DNA of 64,000 bases from Dinoroseobacter sp965279125 (GCA_965279125.1 CBDIHL010000045.1:334556-398555); one strand, 5' to 3'. Positions 9,356-19,096 are shown, counted from the first letter of the stretch. Numbers and translations are program-made. The notes: generated by a model from the letters alone, not told the origin.

Positions 9356-9498
9356 GTTTGGTCCTAAAATGATCAAGCTAAGCCTCTACCAGCCCAGCTG
9401 CACCTCAGTCAGTTCGTTTCTTATTGAGGCCAATGCGAAACTGGCACAACTTAAGCCGACCGGAACCTACAACCCAAACATGGAGGATTGTCAGCCAC

Positions 9499-11082
9499 AT
9501 GAAGGAGCGATCAGGACAGATGCCGGAAGTCGGTGAATTTCGACAAATATTTCATCTACCGCTGATTTTTCAAGGAGATGGTGCGTTCAACTCGCAAGCT
9601 GTGGTCAACAAGCTGGTTAAAGACGGAAAGTGGGAGCCGGTTCAAGCTGTCCGCCCAGAAGACGAGGGTTTGTTTGCGGAATATGTATATTTTCATGATT
9701 TTGTGCGAGATTTCCTTTACCCGAACCCAGATAGTGACAAGCCTGCCTTCCGCCTCCTGCATGTCCAGAATCCGAGTAACTTAGTTGTTCGACTATCCGA
9801 GGCTTCACCTCCAATTGGTCTGAAAGTCGAACGGCAAACGCTACACGTTTTTGAGACCGGCGCGTTGGTGCTGACGGTCGAGGTATTGGTTAACGGAAAG
9901 CTAAGCCTGCCTGATGCAATGCAGCTGGTTGATAAGCTGAGGCGAAGCTACGTTCCCTACTGGGATGACAAAGGTTTGCCAGGAGGCGTACCGCATAGGA
10001 TCGATTTTCAAGGCCCAGATGATGAAGCGCCCTGCGCAAGCCCTGTCGAGGCTACCATACGCCCTACCAAGGAGGAGTGTGCGGCGCACCTGCATGCGCA
10101 TATAAGTACGGGCCAAGACGCGCCCATTATCGAACCTTGGGAGACATGGCTCGAAGGGATCGACCTTGCAACTTGGCGCGATCCTTCAGACGAGCGTGTG
10201 CCGGTGATGAGCTTCATCGTGCTCGCCCCACAGGAAGGTGTCAGTGCACGAGATACCATGAAGGCTATCAAGGATTCAGAGTGGGCGCAGTTGGCTGAAG
10301 CGGACGGCCAATCAGAGCATTTTTTATATAATCCCGTTTTTTTGGAGCAAAAGGAAAAGATTTGGTTTTATGATCGCTTTTTCCCACACGAGGATATGGA
10401 TGACAAAGTGGCGTCGCGTCACGTATTTGGTGGGGCGCATTACGCTTTTGTCACCGTAAGTGGCAGCATGACGGATCTATTGCGCACCCACTTTACCCGC
10501 CACTATGCGCAAATCGGGCTGATCGTACGTTTTGAGATCGCGACTTTGCTGGCCTTTTCGTCTCAATTGACCGAACTGGTTTCGAAATTCGACCGTGATC
10601 CTAAGCGGGACTCGGCGGAGTATCGCTTTCGAAAGGACCTCGTGGTGCTGCGACAGAGGTTCTTGCGGTTTGTTCACCGCTTCCACTTTACGGGTGTCTC
10701 AAGCCAGATCCAACCCACCGAGATGCTGTCGCATTGGAGGGCTTCGACAGGGTTAGATGACTTGTTTGAAGATGTCAGCAACGAGATCAATAGTGCCGGT
10801 GATTTCGCCACGACCTTGATGGCGCAGGACGAAGCAGAGGCCGCCAACCGTATTGCTACGGCGGCAACATATCTGGCCATCCTTGGTTTGCCCGCCGCGC
10901 TTTTGGCCATGCCAGTCTTTGATGCAGCCTTCGTTAAGCGCTTGGTGTCTGACGCCCTGTGCGATGGCCAATGCGCTGATGCGACAAAGTTGGCTCTATG
11001 GGGTTTGGCCTATGTCGAATTATCTGTTGCTTCGATGTGCGCATTCGTGCTGTTTAGCCGGGTCTGGGGGAAAAAGCGTTAG
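9499..11082 (+). CDS. CorA-like membrane protein, candidate type III CRISPR effector
   Basis: A 527-residue protein with a large soluble N-terminal part, a long charged helical section (about residues 330-450) and two hydrophobic segments at the end: TYLAILGLPAALLAM, and after a short loop LAYVELSVASMCAFVLFSRV. This is the topology of CorA channels. The GMN signature that normally follows the first segment is absent; the loop is Asp/Lys/Cys-rich (SDALCDGQCAD). The chosen ATG has GGAGG about 11 nt upstream; upstream TTG and ATG and a downstream ATG are also in frame. The gene points toward array 1 and cas10. In known type III systems CorA-like proteins act as membrane effectors driven by a Cas10-made nucleotide messenger. 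That role is an inference here. The stop is TAG. Confidence 0.68.
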   Translation: MKERSGQMPEVGEFRQIFHLPLIFQGDGAFNSQAVVNKLVKDGKWEPVQAVRPEDEGLFAEYVYFHDFVRDFLYPNPDSDKPAFRLLHVQNPSNLVVRLSEASPPIGLKVERQTLHVFETGALVLTVEVLVNGKLSLPDAMQLVDKLRRSYVPYWDDKGLPGGVPHRIDFQGPDDEAPCASPVEATIRPTKEECAAHLHAHISTGQDAPIIEPWETWLEGIDLATWRDPSDERVPVMSFIVLAPQEGVSARDTMKAIKDSEWAQLAEADGQSEHFLYNPVFLEQKEKIWFYDRFFPHEDMDDKVASRHVFGGAHYAFVTVSGSMTDLLRTHFTRHYAQIGLIVRFEIATLLAFSSQLTELVSKFDRDPKRDSAEYRFRKDLVVLRQRFLRFVHRFHFTGVSSQIQPTEMLSHWRASTGLDDLFEDVSNEINSAGDFATTLMAQDEAEAANRIATAATYLAILGLPAALLAMPVFDAAFVKRLVSDALCDGQCADATKLALWGLAYVELSVASMCAFVLFSRVWGKKR

Positions 11083-11241
11083 CTTTGGCTCAGATATTGC
11101 ATAAGGGATTGGTAGGATTAATGAATTTCAGATATTTCTCTCCAATTTCGATCACAACGCCTATTTTTGTGGTCGCGAAATCTATTAGCCTCAGATCGCA
11201 CATTGAAATTGCGACGCAAAACAGTATGTTGTGAGAGGTGA
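11083..11241 (+). promoter_or_regulatory. Leader of CRISPR array 1
   Basis: This AT-rich 159 bp lies between the CorA-like gene and the first repeat. It ends in GAGAGGTGA right at the first repeat, much like the ends of the other two leaders (GGAAGGTGA, GGAGGTAA). It also contains CCTATTTTTGTGGTCGCG, similar to CTATTTTTGGTCG in leader 2. The degenerate last repeat at the far end of the array confirms that the leader is on this side. Confidence 0.6.
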
Positions 11242-11557
11242 ATATAAGGCGAGTGCCCGCATCACAGCGGATTGAGACATGGGCAACACTGAAGGTGCCG
11301 TCATCTTTCAGATATAAGGCGAGTGCCCGCATCACAGCGGATTGAGACATTGCGCCTCCAGAATCAAAGATGCCATCACGGCATATAAGGCGAGTGCCCG
11401 CATCACAGCGGATTGAGACTCTACTGCTCCCGCAAAAGCGAGGATTCCAGTATAAGGCGAGTGCCCGCATCACAGCGGATTGAGACCTGCAAGCCTTCGA
11501 TCACGTTGTCCGCGGTCTCAGTATAAGGCGAGTGCCCGCATCACAGCGGATTATGGC
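11242..11557 (+). CRISPR. CRISPR array 1: five 37-nt repeats, four spacers
   Basis: Repeats start at 11242, 11312, 11383, 11450 and 11521. Spacers are 33, 34, 30 and 34 nt. The repeat begins RTATAAGGCGAGTGCCCGCA and ends ACAGCGGATTGAGAC, with an inner CCGC/GCGG hairpin. The last 8 nt, ATTGAGAC, would be the crRNA 5' tag. In the last repeat the final GAGAC is replaced by ATGGC. The 3' half is shared with arrays 2 and 3 and the 5' half is its own. Cas6 at 21.5 kb is the likely processing enzyme for all three. Confidence 0.97.
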
Positions 11558-11648
11558 CCGCAGCTCCCGTAGGAAAAAACGGGCTCTATTCACAGGGCTC
11601 CTTTTGAGTTGCGCAACGCCCGCCACAGGGTAGGGTAATCAAGCAAGG

Positions 11649-13100
11649 GTGTTTGGGGGCTTCCAAGTGTTTCAGGTGTTGCGGATCGAAGGTGTCAATT
11701 TCGAGGACACGCTGCTTGATACAAATGATATCTCGGTTATTCGGGGTGCTAGCATGGCAATTGAGGGTGCTGGTGCTCGATGTGCTGAGGCATTGATTGC
11801 CCAATTTGGAAAGCGTGTCATTTGGGACTACTCGGCCGGTGAGCAATCTCTTTTCTCTTTTTCGGCGGAGTTGGAGGCAGATGACGTTCTCCGATGCGCT
11901 CTGGCTGCACTAAGCGAACCGCCTTGGTGTCATCTAAATTTTACGGTCGCCACGGCACAGGCCGCAACCGTCGAGAAAGCCACTCTTATTGCCGAGGCGC
12001 GCGCGCGGACCCAGCAATTTCAAACGTGGTCCGTCAAGGATATCACGACGCCGAACGCCAAGATGTCCGATGCGCTGGACCAGACACGTCCAGCCGCGCA
12101 GGTTGACCCGCGTGGGATCAAAGGTCAGCTGTCAGAGGCCACTTTTTCGCGCCTCGAATACGGTCGAAACAAGCGTCGCACATTTTACGATGATGTACTT
12201 GGGCCCGAAGTGCTTAAAGGTTACGGCGTATGCAATAGTTTCGAAGAGATGGTTGCAACGCAAAGCGAGGCGATTCCTCTTTCGGCACGCTCGAAAATTG
12301 CCGTGATCCATCTGGATGGCGATAGGTTTTCGAACCACAGAGCGAGCACATCAGCTCCGGAGATGAGTGCCTCTCTCAAGCAGATGCAAGCTAAGGTCTT
12401 GTCTCGTCTTCTTGGGGATGCGCTCGCAGTTGAAACGGAGGAATTTGGCACTGAGGCTCCGCGCCTGAGGTTCGAAACACTTCTCTGGGGGGGCGACGAC
12501 ATAACCATCATTGTCCCGGCCTGGCGTGCGTTTATGACCTTGATTGGATTCTATGACGAGATCAGGAACACAACCATTTCTGGCGTGCCAGTGACCTTTT
12601 CTGCTGCCTGCATCATTGCAAACTACAAGAGTCCAATCCGCCGACTTGTAGGGCTTGCTGATCGCGCTTGCAGCCTTAACAAGGCGAGTGGTGTCGGTGG
12701 CGGTGTAAGCTTTGACATTTTTGAGAGCATTGAGGTGCCAGAAGTCGCAACATTTGCGACCCAACGCTTGGATCGCTTTGGCGTACATCTACGGCCGCAG
12801 GACGTGTTGTTCCCAAGTGACCAGTTGGCTCAGTTGCAGTCAGATATCAGTTCCAAGAACGGGCAAACGTCGCTGCGTATGTCGCGGACCCAACTCCACC
12901 AGATCTTCAGTTCCGGGGGTGACCCAGAGCAAGCCGTCGAGGATTATGCAGCGCGCGTGCTGGGGGCTGAAGGACTAGCGCTTGATCAATTGCGCCTACC
13001 CGCAGTGCAGGAAATGCGACCTGCATGGGCCGATCTCGAATTTCGCTTGATGCTGCATGATTATGGGCAGCAGTATGCCTCAAAAGAAGTAACCAGATGA
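11649..13100 (+). CDS. cas10: Compact Cas10-like protein with GGDD palm and no HD domain
   Basis: 483 residues, well below most Cas10 proteins. The palm/cyclase region carries VIHLDGDRFS near residues 219-228 and the catalytic turn WGGDD with GGDD at 281-284, expected to make a nucleotide messenger after target RNA binding. No HD nuclease motif is visible at the N-terminus, so target DNA cleavage by this protein is unlikely. The start is a GTG at 11649; another GTG six codons later is possible. The end overlaps the first RAMP gene by an ATGA. It is first in a four-gene effector operon directly behind array 1. Subtype is not assigned; it resembles III-D/III-B variants. Confidence 0.85.
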   Translation: MFGGFQVFQVLRIEGVNFEDTLLDTNDISVIRGASMAIEGAGARCAEALIAQFGKRVIWDYSAGEQSLFSFSAELEADDVLRCALAALSEPPWCHLNFTVATAQAATVEKATLIAEARARTQQFQTWSVKDITTPNAKMSDALDQTRPAAQVDPRGIKGQLSEATFSRLEYGRNKRRTFYDDVLGPEVLKGYGVCNSFEEMVATQSEAIPLSARSKIAVIHLDGDRFSNHRASTSAPEMSASLKQMQAKVLSRLLGDALAVETEEFGTEAPRLRFETLLWGGDDITIIVPAWRAFMTLIGFYDEIRNTTISGVPVTFSAACIIANYKSPIRRLVGLADRACSLNKASGVGGGVSFDIFESIEVPEVATFATQRLDRFGVHLRPQDVLFPSDQLAQLQSDISSKNGQTSLRMSRTQLHQIFSSGGDPEQAVEDYAARVLGAEGLALDQLRLPAVQEMRPAWADLEFRLMLHDYGQQYASKEVTR

Positions 13101-14794
13101 TTGGTCGTCGCGTCCTAGATCTGACGCTAACGTTGCGCAGTCCCTTCTTATTCTCAGGCACTGGTGGCTTGAACATCGGACTGGATGCTGTCGCGTTGCG
13201 CGATCATGAAGGTTGCCCGCTAATCCCCCAAGATCAAGTGCGCGGAATTGTACGGCATGGTTTGAATGATGTTGCGCTCCACGCTGCTGATCTAACCCAA
13301 GCGGACGTCGACTCCATGTTTGGCGTATCCGCAGCCGACGCAACGTCTGACGACATCGAAGATGCGAACACCTTTGCCCCAAGGCGCGGCCGCCTTATTT
13401 TTTCGGATTTACGTGCCGAACTTTTTGGCGGGATGCCGCTTACAAATACGCGCGTATCGATAGATACCGAAACCGGCTCGGCCAAGGCAGGCCACTTGAA
13501 TGTAGTCGAACTGGTCGCGCCCAAAGGCAGGGCCGTAGCCTTTAGAGGAAGCATTGTCTTCTGGGGAACTGAAGCGGAGGGTCAGTTGTGGGCGGCACGA
13601 ATTGAAGCTGCGTTTAGCTGGATCAGTTCTATAGGTGCTATGAAGTCGTCCGGCTTTGGAGAGGTGGTTAGCGCCGCTTGTTTGCCGAAGCCGCAAACCA
13701 CTGCACCCGCGCAGCCCAAAAGGCCGATAGGAAAGCGTCTTGCCGCGACCTTCTCATTCGACCGCCCTTTTTTGGTCAATGCGCAGCGGATTGCCGACAA
13801 TTATTATCAAGGCGAGGTAGTGGTTCCTGGCGGAGCGATCAAAGGCGCGTTAGCGGAAAGACTTAGGGTCTTGGGGCATGACCCCAGTGCAATGGATGGC
13901 TTGAGCAATTTGGTCATCACTCATGCAAAGCCGGTCGGTTACTCGGAAGTCCTGTCCAATGCAATTGTCGGTGTGTCAGATGGTGACAGCTTTGAATTTG
14001 CTGATGCCATTGATGCGCCGAAGGGGGCGGGCATATTGATCAACGGACGAGCCGCCAAATTTACCATTGACTGGAAAGACGAGTTGTTCGGCGCATACTT
14101 CAATGAAACCGGTAAGCCGCCACTATATTCGCCAGATTTTGATGTACGAACACATGTAAGGATCGAGCAATCTACCGGTGCGGCAGAACATGGTATGCTT
14201 TACGTTTCAGGTGCGGTTTCGCCTGGCGTCAAAGACCGCTGGCAATGCACCTTAGACTTCGACAGTGTTGATGAGAAACAGCAAGCGTTGCTAACTGACG
14301 TGTTTCGGAGTGGTCTGGATGGCGTTGGCCGAACAAATGCAAGCCTTTGCCTTACGGGTGATCTGCAGGCCCGCGAATGCCCTAAATTAGTGGAGCGGCC
14401 AGACGGAAGTGTTGTCGTGATGCTGACAAGCGACGCATTTATGGCAGACCCAACACAGGGCGCTTGTTTCGACGCCTTTGCCTCCTACTGGAAGCGCGTA
14501 TGTGGTGCCGATCTTCAAAACATGTTTGCTTCACAGCGATGGGCAGGTGGATATATCGCACGACGTTTCCAGTCATCAGGCGTCTACCGACCATTCTGCT
14601 TAACAAGCCGAGGCTCAGTATTTCGCTTAGTTGGTGCTGATAAGAAGGCACTTGAAGCTCTGTTGCGTAAGGGCCTGCCGACGATAGGTGCCACGAGTTG
14701 GCGCGAGAATCCATTCCAACCGCAGAATGGTTATGGTCATTTTGTAACTCTTAAACAGGACACTTTGAACGCACGAGAGGTCGAGTATGTATGA
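13097..14794 (+). CDS. Type III RAMP protein with at least two RAMP units
   Basis: 565 residues. The first RAMP unit opens with LTLRSPFLFSGTGGLNIG and PLIPQDQVRGIVRH, and a glycine-rich loop follows at SSIGAMKSSGFGEV (about residues 180-193). A second unit opens near residue 210 with FSFDRPFLVNAQRI and VVPGGAIKGALAERL, and the C-terminus has another Gly-rich stretch NPFQPQNGYGHF. This fits a fused Cas7-like backbone protein of a type III effector. Such proteins bind crRNA and may cut target RNA at acidic residues in the thumb loops, for example around DSMFGVSAADATSDD. It overlaps its neighbours by ATGA and 8 bp, so it is co-translated with them. Confidence 0.82.
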   Translation: MIGRRVLDLTLTLRSPFLFSGTGGLNIGLDAVALRDHEGCPLIPQDQVRGIVRHGLNDVALHAADLTQADVDSMFGVSAADATSDDIEDANTFAPRRGRLIFSDLRAELFGGMPLTNTRVSIDTETGSAKAGHLNVVELVAPKGRAVAFRGSIVFWGTEAEGQLWAARIEAAFSWISSIGAMKSSGFGEVVSAACLPKPQTTAPAQPKRPIGKRLAATFSFDRPFLVNAQRIADNYYQGEVVVPGGAIKGALAERLRVLGHDPSAMDGLSNLVITHAKPVGYSEVLSNAIVGVSDGDSFEFADAIDAPKGAGILINGRAAKFTIDWKDELFGAYFNETGKPPLYSPDFDVRTHVRIEQSTGAAEHGMLYVSGAVSPGVKDRWQCTLDFDSVDEKQQALLTDVFRSGLDGVGRTNASLCLTGDLQARECPKLVERPDGSVVVMLTSDAFMADPTQGACFDAFASYWKRVCGADLQNMFASQRWAGGYIARRFQSSGVYRPFCLTSRGSVFRLVGADKKALEALLRKGLPTIGATSWRENPFQPQNGYGHFVTLKQDTLNAREVEYV

Positions 14795-16043
14795 CTTGGA
14801 ACCACTCAAGCGCGCCGACTATGCGTTTTCACTTAGGGCGTTGACCGACCTTCATATCGGTACGGGGTTAGACCGGAAGGCGGACACCGATGATGGGTCT
14901 CGTGTTTCACTCATTGAAACGGGAGAGAAGGATGGGCAGGTCTGTCCAGTCTTGCCGGCAACAGCACTCAAAGGTGTGATGAGGCACTTGGCTTCTCTGA
15001 TGGAGGTGGGCGAAGCTGTTTGCCGACTTTTTGGCTCATCTAATGCGGAGTATTCGCGCCAAGGCTGTCTGACGTTTCGAACGGCGTTTGCTGATGCTGT
15101 GGAGCCACTCCGGCAACATCGAACAGCGATTAATGCTGGTCGTGGTGTAGCCGATCCGAACAGGCTGTTTCAACGAGAGATTCTATCGGCAGGTACGGAG
15201 TTTGCCGTTCAAATTCGTCTTGAGGCGCGCGTTGACTTTGCTGCGTTGAGGCAGAGCTTTGAAGAGGTGTTGGTAGCTTTGGGAGACCCCAATATATTAC
15301 AAGTCGGAGCTGGCCGAACCTTGGGGCAGGGTCAGCTACAGCTAAGCGGAGTAGTTACTCGCATCGATTGGGCCGCTAACTCTTGCGGTGTATTCTGCAT
15401 GAAAGCGCCGCAACAGATTACAGTTAAGGCACCACCGATAGCTGCGCCTGACGCAAAGGTTCAGCTGAGTTGTGCGGGCCCCTATCTCACCCGCGATCCA
15501 TACGCTGGTGAAGAGCGAAAAAGAAATGAAGATAGATCCGGCATTCCCCACAATGCGCCATTGCGTCGAGGCGGTCTGCCAGAAGTCCTGACCAGTTCTC
15601 TTAAGGGGTATCTGCGGCAGCGCGCAGACTGGTTGTGTGCGATCGAGAAGCTGCGCGCTCCCGGCACAGCTACTCAGTTTCGAGAGGGGATTGAGCGCTT
15701 GTTTGGTACTCCAGACCGGCGTGGTTTAATGGAGCTCGTTGTTGGAGACATCAAGTGTTCCCAGCCATTCAAATCTACCTCAGTGAAAATTGATCGCTTC
15801 AGCGGCGGCCCAATTGACAACGCATTGGTGACGACAGAAGCCGATACGGGTGTTCGATTTACTCTATCCGCAAGGCTTGATCCAGCGCGCAAAGCTTGTT
15901 CGGACTGTGCAAAGGAGTGGTGTCTAGATTGCAAAACGCTCGACATGATTTTTCGCGACCTAGAACAGAACGGCATAGTGCTCGGTACGGGAACCACCCG
16001 TGGATATGGTTGGTTCGAAGGCGAGGGTATATCGGATGAGTGA
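14787..16043 (+). CDS. Type III RAMP protein with two units and a cysteine knuckle
   Basis: 418 residues. The N-terminal unit carries FSLRALTDLHIGTGLD, LPATALKGVMRHL and the Gly-rich loop VGAGRTLGQGQLQL. The C-terminal unit carries VQLSCAGPYLTRDPYAG, LKGYLRQRADWL and the Gly-rich loop VLGTGTTRGYGWFEGE. Between them, CSDC-N4-CLDC (near residue 373) looks like a zinc-binding knuckle, as in some Cas7/Csm3-like subunits. The ATG at 14787 has GAGAGG upstream. It is probably a backbone subunit of the Cas10 complex; which Cas7-type position it takes cannot be told by eye. Confidence 0.82.
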   Translation: MYDLEPLKRADYAFSLRALTDLHIGTGLDRKADTDDGSRVSLIETGEKDGQVCPVLPATALKGVMRHLASLMEVGEAVCRLFGSSNAEYSRQGCLTFRTAFADAVEPLRQHRTAINAGRGVADPNRLFQREILSAGTEFAVQIRLEARVDFAALRQSFEEVLVALGDPNILQVGAGRTLGQGQLQLSGVVTRIDWAANSCGVFCMKAPQQITVKAPPIAAPDAKVQLSCAGPYLTRDPYAGEERKRNEDRSGIPHNAPLRRGGLPEVLTSSLKGYLRQRADWLCAIEKLRAPGTATQFREGIERLFGTPDRRGLMELVVGDIKCSQPFKSTSVKIDRFSGGPIDNALVTTEADTGVRFTLSARLDPARKACSDCAKEWCLDCKTLDMIFRDLEQNGIVLGTGTTRGYGWFEGEGISDE

Positions 16044-18207
16044 ATGGAAGCGCTACGCGGCTAGTGAACTGCGTGAAGGCAAAAACTGGGGGGATGTTCT
16101 AGATAGCCTTTTCGGATCATTCATTGGCGACTTCAATGATGAGCATGATGCTGAAGACGCATTCGAAAGATTCTATGCCGAATTTCAGCACAACAAAGAT
16201 AGACCCGAGCAAACCCCTGCATTGATCAACACCGCAGCGGTTTCCGGGAAGGTGCAAGTCAAGAAACCTTACGACTTCGTTCCCCTCAGTGCGAAAATCA
16301 CCCCCCCGGAAGACGAGATTAAAGCTTCTCTAGATGCCAACAACATCCATAGCGAGCCGCTTGCTAGCGGCCTATGCGGTACGCTTTCGATTGTGGTTGA
16401 GTGTGATGGCCCTATCCTCGTTGGGCAGGACGGCGACGGTGGCGCTGTCTCAACCCCGCAAAAAATTGGCGAGACTTATGTTCTCCCTGGCACCACGCTT
16501 GCAGGCCTCACGCGCGCGGCATTGGAAAACATCGCAAGCGCACGGCTTACGCAAACGAATCTGCATCGTCGTTTTGGCATTCGTGACTTTGGACACCCTC
16601 TTTTTCAGAATGAGCGCAAGGAGGTAAGGGCAGGCTGGCTTCGTCCTGCGACTGAAGGCGAAATCGCTGACGAAAGGCAGAGTCCGTTCGTATTGGAACC
16701 CTGCAATTATCACCTCATCAAGATCCGTGATTTCGTCGCTGGCAAGGATGGTCGTGCGCAATACGCTTGGTTAAAAAGCAGCTTGGAGGATCGATATCGA
16801 AGCCGTTCCATGACCCGCACCGAAGTGGTCTTCGATTTTGACAGAACAGATCGGTTTTCGATTATCTCGCGGATTCATTCGCATGGACAAGAGACGCGGG
16901 TTGTTTTGGCCGAAGATGGTCCTCTCGAAGGTGTGTTTGTCTTCTCGGACAAGTCTCCCTCCTTTTCACCTCAAGGATTGAATGACCATGAGAAGAGTAT
17001 CTTTTACAAGACGAGAGGCCGCGAAAGACTTGAACTGGAAATAATGGCGTTAGACGCGCAGGAAGCCAGTCCGGTAAAGGGGGCGTCAAAGAAGACTGAG
17101 ACCGTTTTTGAGACCGTACCTAATGGTCCAACCAAGCAAATTTCGGCGTCGGTTTGGGACACATTTACGCGCAATAACAGCAAGCCCTCAAATCATCGAC
17201 CAGACCCAGACGGCAATTGGGCAAAACTCAAACCTACACTCGATGCCGGCTATCGTATCCCTGTGTTTTGGGTTGAGGACGGTTTCGGCGAGGTCGCTGA
17301 TCTTGGCCTCGTGCGCGCATTCAAGCGGGCGCATACGTACAACGTCCGTGATGTCTTGGAGCGCACAGGCTCGGGCGTGCATCTTCATGACGCTGATAAA
17401 CTCGAGCCAGATTTTGTTGAAGCCTTGTTTGGCTATGTCCTTGAGGGGGACGAGAACCAGAAGTTGCTCGCCCCGGACGAGAGATCTTCGCAGGCTGCGA
17501 ACCACTTGTCCCGGCATCTCAAGAGCCGGGTATCTTTTGGTTTCGCCAATCTGAGTGCGGCTACCCCTGGTGTGGAAGATGACCCCGTTAGCTCTGTCAT
17601 GAGCGCACCAAAGCCATCCTATGGGCCGTTCTACCTTCGGTCTTCAGGGCGCTTCGATTGGAGCGCGTCGGACGTGCAATTGGCAGGCCGAAAACGCTAC
17701 TGGCCGCGTAATGCGGATAAAGATCAAGTGTCCGGTTGGCTGCGCCGCAGTTCGGGAAATGGGAATGTGAAAACGATGTCCTCGATGAGGTTCCTCGTGC
17801 CAGAAGATCCTAAGCGAAAGCTGCGCTTCGAGGGGCGGGTTCGCTTGCACAACGTGACGGTTGCTGAGTTGGGTGCGATTTTGTGGGCCCTCACGTTTGG
17901 GGGGCAAGAAACTTACAGACACCTCATCGGGCGGGGGAAAGCCGCGGGGGCTGGCCAATGCCGGATTGAGATATCGGCCCTTCAGTTAGAGTGCAATGAT
18001 GGGACCCCCGCGCCAAGTGCTGCAACAGCGATGGAGGTGTTCGAAGACTTCATGATCTCCCATCATCCCGGGTGGCGGACGAAGGACCCCCTCAAGCGCT
18101 ACTTGCAGCTGTGCAACCCGGCTATTGGGGAAGAAATGGCAAGCCAAGATAGCCTAGATTATATGCCCTTGCCGAGCTTTCAAAAGCTGCGAAAACTTGT
18201 GACATAA
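16036..18207 (+). CDS. Long RAMP protein resembling the TIGR03986 CRISPR-associated family
   Basis: 723 residues from the ATG at 16036, which has GAGGG upstream; the open frame extends 12 codons further but without an initiation signal. The RAMP core includes GTLSIVVECDGPILVGQDG, TYVLPGTTLAGLTRAAL and, near the end, LRFEGRVRLHNVTVAEL with the Gly-rich loop HLIGRGKAAGAGQCRIEI. These resemble the TIGR03986 family often found in type III loci. The N-terminal 90 residues are acidic and unfamiliar. It overlaps the previous gene by 8 bp and is the last gene before array 2. It has no separate small-subunit neighbour, so it or another RAMP may supply Cas11-like helices. Confidence 0.82.
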   Translation: MSEWKRYAASELREGKNWGDVLDSLFGSFIGDFNDEHDAEDAFERFYAEFQHNKDRPEQTPALINTAAVSGKVQVKKPYDFVPLSAKITPPEDEIKASLDANNIHSEPLASGLCGTLSIVVECDGPILVGQDGDGGAVSTPQKIGETYVLPGTTLAGLTRAALENIASARLTQTNLHRRFGIRDFGHPLFQNERKEVRAGWLRPATEGEIADERQSPFVLEPCNYHLIKIRDFVAGKDGRAQYAWLKSSLEDRYRSRSMTRTEVVFDFDRTDRFSIISRIHSHGQETRVVLAEDGPLEGVFVFSDKSPSFSPQGLNDHEKSIFYKTRGRERLELEIMALDAQEASPVKGASKKTETVFETVPNGPTKQISASVWDTFTRNNSKPSNHRPDPDGNWAKLKPTLDAGYRIPVFWVEDGFGEVADLGLVRAFKRAHTYNVRDVLERTGSGVHLHDADKLEPDFVEALFGYVLEGDENQKLLAPDERSSQAANHLSRHLKSRVSFGFANLSAATPGVEDDPVSSVMSAPKPSYGPFYLRSSGRFDWSASDVQLAGRKRYWPRNADKDQVSGWLRRSSGNGNVKTMSSMRFLVPEDPKRKLRFEGRVRLHNVTVAELGAILWALTFGGQETYRHLIGRGKAAGAGQCRIEISALQLECNDGTPAPSAATAMEVFEDFMISHHPGWRTKDPLKRYLQLCNPAIGEEMASQDSLDYMPLPSFQKLRKLVT

Positions 18208-18383
18208 GGTTCGTCTCTTTTGGATTTGACTTCAGAATTCTGACAAGGTTATGATTTATCGGGATATATAGGAGGCAAAGAGCTAAGATATGGATGAGTT
18301 ACCAAGAATGTCACATATTTGGTGTGCCTGGTTCAGAAGATTGGCTATTTTTGGTCGTAAATGCAAGGCTATATGGAAGGTGA
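18208..18383 (+). promoter_or_regulatory. Leader of CRISPR array 2
   Basis: AT-rich 176 bp after the last effector gene, ending GGAAGGTGA at the first repeat. It contains CTATTTTTGGTCG, also present in similar form in leader 1. A promoter for the array is expected here. Confidence 0.6.
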
Positions 18384-18691
18384 GCTTGACCCAAATGCCC
18401 GCACGACAGCGGATTGAGACGTGGCTGACGAACACGAGAAAGTGCGGAGGCTTGACCCAAATGCCCGCACGACAGCGGATTGAGACTCTTTTGCGGGGAA
18501 GTTCACCACGTAGTGGTTTGGCTTGACCCAAATGCCCGCACGACAGCGGATTGAGACTCTGTCGCGATAGCTCGCGCAATGTCGTGTGCTTGACCCAAAT
18601 GCCCGCACGACAGCGGATTGAGACATGGGAACGCGGGTTGCATCGACACCAATGGCTTGACCCAAATGCCCGCACGACAGCGGATTGAGGT
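18384..18691 (+). CRISPR. CRISPR array 2: five 37-nt repeats, four spacers
   Basis: Repeats start at 18384, 18450, 18521, 18588 and 18655. Spacers are 29, 34, 30 and 30 nt. The repeat begins GCTTGACCCAAATGCCCGCA and ends CGACAGCGGATTGAGAC. The last repeat ends GAGGT instead of GAGAC, so the leader is on the left. Only the 3' half matches the other two arrays. The array sits between the effector operon and the convergent cas2/RT-cas1 pair. Confidence 0.97.
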
Positions 18692-18804
18692 TAACGGGCT
18701 CTTGAGGCGTGTTGCCGATTGTGCGCACAAACAGCGTGTGCGCGTGCCGCTTTTGGAGCCCCTACAGGACTACATGACGCGGTCCGCGCTTGCGTCTCTC
18801 AGCG

Positions 18805-19095
18805 TTAGTAGAGCCAATATGTTGTGTTGCGCTCGAACGGGGCTCCGTCGCCGTAAACGCAACTGCGGGCCTCCCCATCATGGCCGATAACATAGACACG
18901 CAAACTGTCCCCATCCCCCAGATGGGAGGCGACGCGTTGGGCAACTGCTTCGGCTTTTTGGCGCGTCAACCTTGTCTCGAAGACTGAATACTGAACTCGG
19001 GTCGCCACATCCTCCAAGAGCCGCGCGACTTTGCGTCGGTTCTTGTCTTTTGAGACATCGTAACTGAATACCGTAAGCATTTCGCCCCGTGGCAT
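18805..19095 (-). CDS. cas2: Cas2 adaptation protein
   Basis: 96 residues starting MPRGEMLTVFSYDVSKDK at an ATG with GGAGG 8 nt upstream, one base after the RT-cas1 stop. The first strand ends in the conserved Asp of FSYDVSKD, followed by a basic helix (NRRKVARLLEDV) and the ferredoxin-like VQYSVFETRLT segment typical of Cas2. A longer open frame upstream overlaps RT-cas1 and is not used. It forms the integrase complex with the RT-Cas1 protein; the two genes are a tight minus-strand operon. Confidence 0.93.
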   Translation of the reverse strand: MPRGEMLTVFSYDVSKDKNRRKVARLLEDVATRVQYSVFETRLTRQKAEAVAQRVASHLGDGDSLRVYVIGHDGEARSCVYGDGAPFERNTTYWLY

Positions 19096-19096
19096 T

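Noticed and set aside
11649..12100. HD nuclease domain in Cas10
   Set aside because: Looked for HD and metal-binding His pairs in the N-terminal part; none visible, and the region is too short.
16000..16035. Longer start for the third RAMP protein
   Set aside because: The ATG at 16036 has the better ribosome site and normal overlap with the previous gene.
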